Assembly (NCBI RefSeq): GCF_032362555.1
Contig: NC_083514.1
Coordinates: forward strand, 4,077,001 to 4,141,000
DNA from: Amyelois transitella
Taxonomy: Eukaryota > Arthropoda > Insecta > Lepidoptera > Pyralidae
Reading direction: 5' to 3'
DNA: 64,000 nt
Part shown: one piece after another, positions 48,701-58,634 of the stretch
How positions within the stretch are numbered: the first letter of the stretch is position 1
How the letters are laid out: each line of letters begins with the position of its first letter
Notes under the pieces: model-generated
What the model was told of the DNA's origin: nothing
The model's input: the letters and a program-made list of their open reading frames with translations, nothing else
Databases searched by the model: none
Position numbers and translations under genes: made by a program

Positions 48701-50363
48701 AAAGTTGCAAGATCAATGTAATTGGAAGTCGTTATTTATTTATTCAGTCTACTTAGGCTCAATTCACACTGGGATGGATGCACTGGAGCGAGAGGGTGGG
48801 AGGCAGGATATATCCAGCGGCCGCTCGCGCTGGTTGACATTGAAACTGCTCTGTGCTGCGCTTCCATCTCGGTGTGAATTGCGCCTTAAGGGACCTTCTG
48901 TCTTAAGTTGTTACCTACTTGGCTAACCTGACAACATCCTGTAGTGATCCATTTAATTCCGGACTGAGTTGAAGTGACTGAAATTTTAATAAATTACTGT
49001 TTTTCAGCGAATAAAACGCGAGCCATCATTTGAAGAGGAAATTGATTCAGATCCCATGAATAATGCTGATAGTGATGATAATTTTGAGAATAAAGACTTT
49101 GAAAAGATGGACATTGGCCATAAAGTTGACTCGGATCCACTTAGCACTGTATTAATTGGCAGTGATTCTGGGCTAGGTAATATGCTTATCTTGTTATAAT
49201 TGTGGTTTCCGGAACTTATGAATAGAACTCCATATCTTTGCCATAGAAAAAGGCGACTAAGGATAGGGATAGGCTTACAAACATGGAATTCCTCTTTTAG
49301 GCGATGGGCTAACCATCTGTCACTATTTGAATTTCAATTTCATCATAGTTGTACATGGCCTTTCAGTCTTTTTAATATTATATAAGTACTTTAAATTTAT
49401 TAAAAAATTTTGATTCTCCTTTAGGTTTAGCAATATATCAATTTTCTAACTAAGCTTCATCTTAAATCAATTTTTTTTTGACGAAACATGTGAATGCTAG
49501 AATGATGAATTTTTTAAAGAAGCCTGTTGCTGATATGTTCTAATTAGATTAATCAAAATATATATTTCTAAAAAATTATATAATCAATACTTATATAATC
49601 CTTAAATCTCCATCTACCTACCAGTTGAGACCTACACTGCACATAAACGAATTTCAGAAAACTTTGATTTGAACTATATTTCAGGCTCATCAATTAATAT
49701 CGACGCATACAACCCTTTCGAGAACAAAGATGTGGTGAAATTGAAAATGGAACTGTTGAGTCACAAAATCGAGAACGCCAAAGTAAGTTTGTTTGTTTTC
49801 AAATACGTTATTGTACAAAACAAATTTGTAGAAGTGCATAGTATAACAAAAACATTTTCATACTATGCACAAGGGAGGATTTATTCCTAGGGCGGATATC
49901 TTCCAGTAATTAAGAATTGATGAAAAGATGCAAAGGTCACATTAAACATCGTACCAAAAATGCTTACTAGTAGAACTACATACTGGGTATTCCCAATAAA
50001 CTTGCCGATAGTAGGACTATGCTTTTGTTGCTTTTTCCCATAACTTTAAGTATAGTACCCATTTGCCTACTTGTTGGGAAACAGGCGTTATCATTTTATG
50101 TGTGTATAATATTTTGTTATATATTTTCATACATGCTTTATATTTTTCCTTCTCTTCAGTTGAAAAGGAAAATAATAGAAAATGCGATCGAAGACGAAGC
50201 TAAAGCTCGCGAAACTAACGCAATAGAGAGGGCGCTGCGGTTGCGCTCCGCGAGGCTACAAACTATCGCGGCCGAAACGCAACTAGGCGCTGACCACCCC
50301 GCTTTGGAATACACTGCAGAGGAAATCCGGGCGCAATCCTACCTTAAAAAGTATCATACTTGA
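45741..50363 (+). CDS. Two-domain Myb/SANT-like DNA-binding protein (MSANTD/FSBP type)
   Basis: Nine coding exons assembled by hand: 45,741-45,775; 46,066-46,424; 46,479-46,580; 48,039-48,063; 48,239-48,371; 48,482-48,643; 49,008-49,176; 49,685-49,782; 50,160-50,363. All sites are GT-AG and all phases agree, giving 428 residues. Residues about 14-95 form a Myb/SANT-like domain (FNKEEVKVLLDLIEKY, RIWEKIATEFN, RRKWTNL), as in FSBP and MSANTD3/4. A second, weaker copy spans about 178-245 (FSSQEIKILLQCVKAERKYV, LAWSRITEEFN, LHTKFFNMRR). An acidic linker (about 280-340) precedes a helical, probably coiled-coil C-terminus (VKLKMELLSHKIENAKLKRK). The likely role is nuclear DNA binding. The introns hold a dead exon copy, a THAP fragment, a MITE and SINE A pieces. 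No exact orthologue is named. Confidence 0.8.
47039..47158 (+). pseudogene. Truncated THAP-domain fragment
   Basis: A 39-codon frame begins MSSYKCCAVPQCTN and continues with SPTKRFFSIPMD before stopping at TAG. The start, the C-x4-C pair and the RFFSIP stretch are the N-terminal half of a THAP zinc finger. The conserved Trp and the later Cys/His ligands are missing. THAP fingers are common in P-element-like and other transposases, so this is probably a piece of a mobile element between the two copies of the duplicated exon. A captured host THAP gene 5' end is the alternative. Confidence 0.6.
47229..47325 (+). pseudogene. Dead second copy of Myb/SANT gene exon 3
   Basis: Matches exon 46,479-46,580 almost base for base from 'agtgaagtcgccacaact' to the donor (CCATTG|GTAAG), then on into about 150 bp of intron. 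The copy lacks the original acceptor (tgtgatag) and the first five exon bases. Using the only AG at its edge (47,229-47,230) shifts the frame and leads to a stop in the 48,239 exon, so it cannot be included productively. It is therefore a pseudo-exon from a tandem duplication. Confidence 0.75.
47526..47567. other. Perfect 16-bp hairpin
   Basis: GATACTAACTCAATGA at 47,526-47,541 is the exact reverse complement of TCATTGAGTTAGTATC at 47,552-47,567, with a 10-nt loop. A few further pairs extend the stem outward. It sits just past the duplicated intron segment. Possible readings are the collapsed ends of a small inverted-repeat element or an RNA hairpin. Confidence 0.7.
47621..47735 (+). repeat. 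SINE A, 3' fragment in a Myb/SANT intron
   Basis: 'tttgaatctcacttccatca', 'ttcaaaactgttggctctgt' and an 'acgtgattatatgtgtgtat' tail mark the family end. Confidence 0.6.
48756..48885. mobile_element. PIF/Harbinger-type MITE
   Basis: A 130-bp element with about 30-bp imperfect inverted ends: left GGCTCAATTCACACTGGGAT, right read inward GGCGCAATTCACACCGAGAT. It is flanked on both sides by TTA (48,753-48,755 and 48,886-48,888), the 3-bp target typical of PIF/Harbinger. The interior is GC-rich and non-coding. It lies in the 48,644-49,007 intron of the Myb/SANT gene. Confidence 0.75.
49198..49375 (+). repeat. SINE A copy, degraded, in a Myb/SANT intron
   Basis: The head 'gtggtttccgg', then 'ctccatatctttgccat', 'ggcgactaaggataggga', 'cctcttttaggcgatgggct' and 'catggcctttcagtcttttt' run in family order. 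The tail is missing. Confidence 0.65.
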
Positions 50364-50630
50364 AGATATTGAAAGTGAAATGCAGTAGGTATATTTGATG
50401 CATCTGACGTGCGAAACTCTGTTACTACGGTTCGAAGCGTCGAACGAAAATTGATAGATATGCAAATGTTATTCCACGTCTACAGTTATTGTAAGAATTT
50501 AATTGAATAAGGAATCGTAGCTCAAATGAAAAAGAGCTGATGCCCGACAACAACAGAGTAAGATTTTCTTTTGAATTTTCAAAATGAAATTAAGAAATAA
50601 ATGTTAAACAAGTATTAAACTTATCTATGT

Positions 50631-50750
50631 AGCGGGAGCGATGATCGGGGTCGACCACAAAGGGAAGATCTTCCGCCAGGCTAGGTGTTATGCCTGGGGA
50701 AACGCGCGACAGACGATGTTGTATAATATGCTCCAATCTGTGAAATCTTC
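50631..50750 (+). repeat. Dispersed repeat D, copy 1
   Basis: About 120 bp that recurs at 57,722-57,854. Both begin AGCGGGAG and share 'ttccgccag', 'ctaggtgtt', 'cgatgttgta', 'atatgctccaatc' and 'gtgaaatctt' in the same order. This copy lies about 270 bp past the Myb/SANT stop, probably in its 3' UTR. The class is unknown. Confidence 0.6.
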
Positions 50751-50869
50751 GTTTAAGTTTTTTGATTCCCTATATCTTCTATATATTATATCCCCTATAT
50801 ATATTATACCTTCTTACCGACTCCAAGTACACAGTCCTCCCAACTTAAAAGTAATAAGCATTTAATGAA

Positions 50870-53496
50870 TGTGATATTATAATTATTATAATGTGGCAGA
50901 ACTATAGAAAAGATTTTAGTTTTTTACCTTCAAAAGGAATAAAATGAAAATAATACACTAGGATTAGATACGAAAATTTGTATATTTTAATTGATTGCGC
51001 TTTTACAAGATGATTAAATTACATTTCAATATTAAAATTAATATTTTTAATATGCATTTGTACAATTCATCTATACCTAACTAAACTACAACATCTACGA
51101 ATATATTATATTACACATCGCTATTGTACAACATGCTTTTTACATTGATATCATACTACATCTACCTAACTAGTTTAAAATACATTAAATAGGTACGTAC
51201 ATACATACATAGTAATGGTAAGCCACAAATTAGATGATGTCATAAATATTGGTAATTGAGCACACATTGCTATAAGTCTGAGGGGCTACTAACGTTGATA
51301 AAGTAAAATGTATTTATTATCTTACATTCCTGTCTTTTCAATAAAGAAGTCCATTTCTTTAAGTACTGTAATAAGTCTTGATACCTACGTCTTTTTATAT
51401 AAAACTTGGTTAATAGTAAAAGTAACTCATTATGGAATTCCTTCAGTTTTTAAGGACAATTTGGCATTTCTTTCGTCTTAATCTGATTTTAATGCATATC
51501 AAATCAACGTTGTATAGCCCCGTTGGTCAGTCATGTTTGTGTTGCTAATAAAAAAAATAACTCAGTAAATGCCACGGGCAATGTCTTGAAACGTACTGGC
51601 ACTTATTTTTCGATGAATTAAGTCACATTTTTACGAACGAGAGCAACACATTAAGCTAAAAAAAGTTGTTTATCAATTTATATTCTCCATATGCAATTAG
51701 GAACCTTGAAATTGCGACATAAGGTTAATTTTTTGGTGTCTTATATGGCTACCACTGCCGTATAATTAATACTTAAAACAGTAAAGGCTCAATGTGTTTG
51801 AATGTACCCTTATATTTGTGAATGATGATGTACTTATTTTATTCAATTCAACTACTTAGCGATTTTTACAGAAATAATTAAATCGCTATTTTATAGGTAC
51901 ATTTTAACACTTAATGAAATGTGGTATTTTTTGTTCTAGTTCGAATTTGATTACATATTTATGTAAACTTTATTTTAATAACATAAAGTTTTGCAAGTTT
52001 TATTTGCAAATATGCAATGTATAAAAAAGTAGGCATAGAGGAAATGAAATAAAACAGGACTAATAAATATTGTCGCATTAAACATAAACCGTCTGTCTAA
52101 CAATTTATACTGTTTAAATTAATTAGCTCAGCCAACAGATGGCTCTAACAATAAGAAGACATTGATTTTGTATAAACTTATGTTACATGAATACACACTA
52201 CTAAAGGCGTGTAAAACGCACTTAGTCACTAAGTACAATATAAAATTGTTAAATTTATAAAGCGGTTAAAATCCATATTAAGTTCAAATGGCCACGTGTA
52301 AGAAAGTTGATCGAAAATTTCGATTACTAGCTTCTTTATACTTTTAGAGATAACTTCAAGAATATATATAATTCATCAATTGTGTATGTATCTTTCACAA
52401 TCCCATGGAAATTTCCCTTTAACAGTTTGCTGTCGCGATTTTTTAATTTGTGATAAAGCCACCGAATTCACTATTACGTCCATACGCTGCCATTTTCACT
52501 TAGCCTAATAGTTTTTGTACTTACGAATGGTTCTCTTATATCGTTGTAAACTAGCCACGACTAAACTGTCGCGTAAAATCCACATTTACTACAAATATAA
52601 TAAACGACACTGTTGCAAAATTGTAAAAAACTGGACGGACAACTCAACTCACTACAGCAAATGAGCATCCAATCAAAAACTCACTTTACAGTATAACCAC
52701 TTTATAAGGTAAACCGACCGCAGTAGTCTTAATTTTCGAATGGCGCGAAAATATTTGGGCGTTTGCGCTTATCAAAACGCGCCATTGGAACCCGCGAACT
52801 CAATTGTCCGTTATTGTACTACTTTTATGAGCGAGATGCAAGAGACATTTTGTTTTTGGTTTTTAAGTTTAATGTACCTACTTCTAATAAGGTCGTTATT
52901 TTATTGGGGTTTCATTCGTTTTGATTTGGCGGTAGGTTGCACTATTCTGTGCCGTCGAATATTGCCAAGGCGACTTACAAAAGTGGTAATACTGTACAAG
53001 TATGTAAACTTCGTTCAAAGAAAACTAATGGCAGCCTTCGTTAGTAAGTATATTAATGTCTAATAGAAACTTGGTTATCGTCTTAATCGGCAGTCTACGT
53101 TGTGTCACATAAAGATATCTTTGGTAATACAGTGCTAAAAGCACGACCATTGCTCATGGTATAGGAAGACACTCCTGGCTTCCATTATTATTAACGCCTG
53201 CGTTTTGGAATCTTTGTCCTGCAGGGTTGACCAATGCACTCACCCTCTTGACCTAAAATTAATAGTTTTTTTTCCCAACGTAGGTATTCAATGTTTTTCT
53301 TTTGTACGTCGGGCGCTCAACTTAATTCTGTCAATATCACTCGGCGCGTTTCTATTTGTTTGAAGCCCTAGTTGAGTTTAACTCAACGCAGCCATAGATC
53401 GCACTTGATTCTTATTCTAAAGCAATCTAGGACTATTTCGCTCTTTACTTGCACTTTTCTGAAATAATCACATCGCGTTTGTCTCTAAGGCTATTT
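50870..53496. other. Region between Myb/SANT and CAS 3' ends
   Basis: The two genes converge here. I see no further coding exon. The 2.6 kb next to the CAS stop (53,497) is probably in part its 3' UTR, with several TTTATT motifs (AATAAA on the minus strand). The plus-strand frame at about 52,740-53,063 begins in a small GC-rich spot ('atggcgcgaaaatatttggg') but looks like no known protein. Confidence 0.45.
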
Positions 53497-56400
53497 TTAT
53501 ATCTGCAGAGTCGCCAATGACGGAATGCTGGGATTATTGTGTGGTGTGAGGGGCGTCAATGGAGTAGTGGCAGTGGAAGGGGGGACTGTTGTGGCGGGGG
53601 TGAGAGGGGAGGCGACGGGCGCGGGGGGAGGGTCCGCAGCTCGCACTAACACCCTTCTTAACTCTTGCGCTCTGGCGGCTAACGTTCTTGCAGCGTCGGC
53701 CATTTCCGCGACTGCGCTTGCGCAAGGGAACTGTTGCGCGGCGGATTTCGTCTTCGCTACGGTTGTAGCTAATGCGTCGGAGAGTGCATCTGAACATCTT
53801 AGCGCTCTTGCTTTTAAGCCTGCGTGGTGGGCGCTCCTGTTGAAAAAAAACAAGTGATATGAGTAGGTACATCTATGAATGATGGATGGAAGAGATTTTA
53901 AACAGAATATTTAATGAAAAGTCAGAACACATTCCTTAAATCTGGAAATGTTGATCCAGTTTGCACAACTGCACTACTACATATATCTAGATGAGGAATG
54001 AAAAAAAGTCAAACTAATGTAATGAGGCTTTCAAGATATTCGTTTTTCTGATAGCAGTTTCGATTGAATCACTGATCAAAATTAAGAAGAAATACAACAT
54101 AGGTACCTATGCACAGTGTCCCCAACGTGAACTATCCGATGCGCACTCAACACCACGAACTTTCCATGAGCCAGGAACACGTCTGGAGGCTGGCCCATTT
54201 CTATGGTCCGTAGGAACGCCTCTACAGCGGTCGCCAAGTGCGCGCCGTACGTCGCTGTCTGCGCTGCGTAGAACGCCGCTAGTTGACGATCGTCCGGCGG
54301 CAATCGCGTCGCGGCTGCGACAGCGCTCACCTTAATATTAACAAAGGATGGTATTGTTACTTCATATCACACCTTAACTAAAGTATTTTAATCGTGAGTA
54401 CCATTCTACCTACTATTGCTGCAATTGCTAATGACTTAATAGAATGGAATTTGCAACATCCTCATACATACATCCATGTGCTTTATGGAATTCTATGAAA
54501 ATTATGCAATCATACGGCACTATGATAATTCTAGCAAGATCGCCAGACATGGCAGCCTATGTCATTCTGGCAGGGTCATAATAAGTATATCTAAAAGCCG
54601 CCCAAACGACAATTACTATTGATTTCCGAAAGGTTGACAATATGGCAAGGAAGGTTACCTCTCCAGCATGGTCCGCATCCCGTACAAGCGCATCAAAGGA
54701 AGCCCTGAGTTTGTCGGGCAACGCGGCCCGGATCTCCGCATTCCGTCGGCCTACTGCTGTGCGCGACTCTAACCGCACGTAGTCGTACTCCTCCGTCCAT
54801 TCGTGCTCAGGAACGGTTGCTGATCGTCTGCAATTAAATGAAAGCTTATCTTAGACTTTAGTAGGTGGTAGGATTTTGCGTAATTACCCAACTTACCCAC
54901 TGAACAGTGGTCTTGACTGAAACCTGAACCTAGTGATTTACATCTTCGTCATACTTCATAAGAGGATGATGAAGAAGTCCTTATATCTTAGGCTTCAAGG
55001 ATCCATTATTACCCATAAAACTTTGCTTCCTTACCTGAATAGTAGCGACGCATTTCCATTGATAAACGATGCTGCTCTCCTAACGTCTTCTGTAAGGGAC
55101 CTGGCACACGCGACCAACTGGTCCAACGCATCCAAAGTCCCATCTGTGGGTTCTCTATCCCTTTCTAGCCGGTCTGGCGCCCAGTCCCCTGCGTCCAGAG
55201 CGCTGGTGGCCTCGTGTGTTATTCGCTCTGCGTCTTTTAAAGCCTTAACCAACGGCCTTAGTTTGACTGCGATACCTGAGGATTGAGAAAATGAATTATC
55301 TTTATGTGACCACGTCATACTACAAGGATACTACTACGGTAAACTCGTTTTCCTGTCTACAGCAAAAATGAATTTTATATATAAAATATATGTATGTAGC
55401 TATAGCTCATACGAACTTCTTTTCATGTTTACCTTTGTCTTGTGCATCGTGCGCATTAGCGAGCGTAGCGTCAGCAAACACAGCCAGGTCGTGCAGCGCC
55501 GCTCGTAGCCTGGCGCCCGCCACGCGGACGTCCAACACCCGCGGCCGGAGCGCGCCTCGCCGCCGCCAGCCCGGAGTCACGTACGATAGCAAGCGCGATA
55601 CTGCTGCTGACGCTTCCTCCTGGTTGAACAGATCTTTTTTCAGTAAAAGAAATATAAGAAGGTCTTCAGGATAAAACATTCCGCTTTCATGACTACACAA
55701 GGTGTACTGCATTGTCAGCCTTTGCAGACTAGGGGGTTAATAACTAAATAACTGGAAAACTAAAGGGACAGTGTACTATAGAAAAGTAAAGGTGCGCTGT
55801 TGAGGGCATAAAGCGAGAGAAACAGATTCCTGCCATGGCCAGGGTCGTATAACCGGAAGGTTGGTGGAGGAACAGTTCTTTGTCAGTCCTGTACTTGCAA
55901 AAAAGGGCAGGAAACGCGCTCGTTGACCTTTCCCGTTTGGTCCTTTGCCTGCCTGACACCGAAGCCCCTTCAAGTAAATATTGATCCCAAAGGGGCTTGC
56001 GGCTTGCCTATTGGTGAACAATTAGTTAGTGCTTTTGTCGTTCAGTCACTTAGACGATATTAGGGATTGATGGAGTGGTTTTATCCTATACCTATTGATG
56101 ACAATTTAAACTTAAATACCTGTAATCTTTCCAATGCTTCCAATGCTGCATCACACGGCAAGGGTAGCGCTCTCGACCTCGGCACGTCATAAGTACTCGA
56201 AGCCGAGGCGGCTGAATGTGCAGAGCTTCCAGAGTTAGCTGATGCACTTGATGTGGCCGAGGTTAGGGAGCCGGTGCCACTACAAGCGGAGTCCGCGCTG
56301 GCAGGCCTTGGAGCCCTGGGTGCGTCGTACCAGTCCGCCACGGGAACTGGCCGCGGACTGTCATATGTAGCGATGCGCTGCACTGGCATTGGAGCTCGGG

Positions 56401-57690
56401 GAACATCATACAGGGAACACTCTTCAATCTGCAAATAGGTTTACACGAATTGAGAACATTTTTTTTAAATCGGTTGAATATTGTTTTGCCTTATTATGCA
56501 GTTCTAGTCCACTTATGTACCTAAAATGATGCAGTCTGATGACAAGTAGGTTATCAGTTATCACCGATTAGATTTACATATTAACAGTATTATCAAAAAT
56601 CACTTCCTTTCTATCTACGTTGATAACTAAGATCAAGCCGCACCTATTTTATTGCAATACAAGACGTAAGGGTACTGTATTTTATATAAATATCAACGAT
56701 TATCACTAAACATACTGGTAGAATGTATTTATTGGAAACTTACTTTAGTAAAAGCCGGCGACTGCTGCGCCGGCATCGGCTGGTGCGCCACTGGTGCCGG
56801 CGCACGCGCACGCCGCCTCTGCATCGCGCTGCTCGCGTCGAACACACCTGCGACTACCCGTAATCGATTTCCCGGACATATTCCCTGTAAAACATAGAGA
56901 AGCTGTATAATAACTTTTTGTGAAAATGTATAAATTCCAATTGATTCTCTGGCACCCTATTCTGCAACTTTCAAAGTCTACAAAGAATTATTAAAAATCT
57001 ATAAGTTAAGTAGATACTAAATTCTGCAAATGGGTGCAGCAGAGGATGCGAAATGATGATACTAAATACCTACTAATAACAGTTTAAATGAGAACCGTAC
57101 CTGTGTTATGATTTTGTAAACAATGCGTTACGTGTGCAGCATACATCAATTATACCTACTGGAACAAATAAATGACGTCACTGGGATCGCATCGTACCAT
57201 GTGCGTAATTCTTCCACGTTTGTTTTCTATGTAGGTACCTTCTTGTTGTTAATAATATACTGTCATCTAATAATACCTACCTATTTATTACAGTAGCAGT
57301 GCCAGCTGCTACTGTAATAAAGAGAAGAGTCTCGTGCAGATTACAGAAGTTACTCGAGGGAAATACCTAAACTTGAGATACTTCTTTTAGGCTATGAGCT
57401 AGCAACCAGTTACTATCTGAATCTCAATTCCATCATTTTGACATACAGCTGAACGAGACCTTAAAGTCTTTTTAAGACTTGGCACTCTCTACTCCGTAAT
57501 GGATAAAGACCTGATTATATGTATTAATGGAACTTCGAACAAAAGTTACCTGTCTCCCTCTGAGAGAGCAAAGCCACCACCCCTCGCTGCCGCCCGTGTT
57601 CTGCTCTAGCACGGTGAGAAGGTCGCCGCGACGGAAGGCCAGCTCATCAGGCGACTCCGCTATGTTGTCGTATAATGCTCGCGCCATGCA
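53497..57690 (-). CDS. CAS: p130CAS/BCAR1-family adaptor (5' exon not found)
   Basis: Eight exons: 57,690-57,550; 56,884-56,744; 56,428-56,120; 55,619-55,433; 55,275-55,035; 54,827-54,659; 54,330-54,107; 53,836-53,497. Frames agree at every junction, giving 583 residues. Residues 1-65 are an SH3 domain (ARALYDNIAESPDELAFRRG, EGWWLCSLRGRQ, CPGNRL). Residues about 95-190 are the substrate region with four YDxP motifs (YDVP, YDSP, YDAP, YDVP). A helical bundle of the CAS serine-rich type spans about 198-340. EEYDYVRLES matches the YDYVHL Src-docking motif. The FAT-like C-terminal domain contains QPPDVFLAHGKFVVLSAHRI, then a Pro/Thr-rich tail. CAS links FAK and Src to Crk at integrin sites. An acceptor (ttgttgcag) precedes the SH3 exon, so the true start is upstream; the internal ATG at 57,687 is also possible. 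Confidence 0.93.
57369..57525 (+). repeat. SINE A, 3' part, upstream of the CAS SH3 exon
   Basis: 'acttgagatacttcttttag', 'ctgaatctcaattccatcat', 'agctgaacgagacctt' and 'gataaagacctgattatatg' follow family order. It ends about 25 bp from the CAS SH3 exon's donor. Confidence 0.6.
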
Positions 57691-57721
57691 CTGCAACAAA
57701 TTAATTTATAAATACACATTT

Positions 57722-57854
57722 AGCGGGAGTGGAAGTTTGAGTTTAACCGCCACGAAGGAAAGATTTTCCGCCAGACTAGGTGTTTTGCCTTGGGAACGCG
57801 GCTCCATCGATGTTGTATCGGAGGTTGTATATATGCTCCAATCCGTGAAATCTT
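57722..57854 (+). repeat. Dispersed repeat D, copy 2
   Basis: The counterpart of 50,631-50,750, slightly longer through an extra 'cggaggttgtat' segment. It lies in the intron just upstream of the CAS SH3 exon. No terminal inverted repeats or tail were seen. Confidence 0.6.
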
Positions 57855-58634
57855 TGCGCGATTTAGACTCTTCACTGATATTGACTGATACCGCCGCGTG
57901 ATTGACTGTTGGGACTTGTGGCGAAGAAATATCACCACAGTAATAAATTTTTGCAATTGTATGGTATGGTATGGTTTTACTTTGCATGAAATCATGTTTC
58001 TCTTAAACACATCATTTGCCTTTTAAATTAGGTAAATTCTATTCCCGTGGTGGGCTGTCTTTAGGGGCTATCTGGTAATTTTTCTTTTTTTCCTCCAAAT
58101 TGGTACGCGGGTTACGTTAAGACCATCGAGTTATGACGACGACATCAACTGATCAATTTCGATCGAGCAGTAGGACCTACAAATTTTTGATGTTTTTTTA
58201 TGTTTGTTTGTTACTACTTAATGCTAAGTAACGTAAACGTAAGTAGGTAGGCACCTAACTACTCTATGTCAACAGTCTTTTCAAGATATACCTACCTTTT
58301 TAAGCCGTTTATTGTTATTTAAATGAGACCTATTACCATGCAACCTTGTAGATTGATAGGGGAACAGTGTTATTAATGTGGTAGTAGAATTCGACACCCT
58401 AGCGCCCACATTAGGCGTGTGTGCCGCACAGCTGCATTTAATGCAACCCAAATCGGCCGATAATGACGGATTGCATTGTGCAATACGCAGAACATTGACA
58501 CAGAGCATTGAAAAATAGCCCCGCCCCGGTTCTTAACTTTGTTCTAGTACAGTGGGCCACATTAAAATAGTACTTTCGAATTGTACACGTGGTATTAAAG
58601 GTGGTTTGACTCATATACTCACTGCTATTATATA
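57855..58634. other. Non-coding stretch upstream of the CAS SH3 exon
   Basis: No coding exon was identified. A (TATGG)n run is at about 57,960-57,975. The missing first CAS coding exon could be here or farther upstream, but I could not choose one. Confidence 0.4.

Noticed and set aside
52740-53063. 107-codon plus frame
   Set aside because: Cys/Leu/Phe-rich translation without domain, in the likely 3' region of CAS; not supported.
53525-53872. Two other frames overlapping the last CAS exon
   Set aside because: Shadow frames of GC-rich CAS coding sequence; the CAS frame is fixed by homology and phase.
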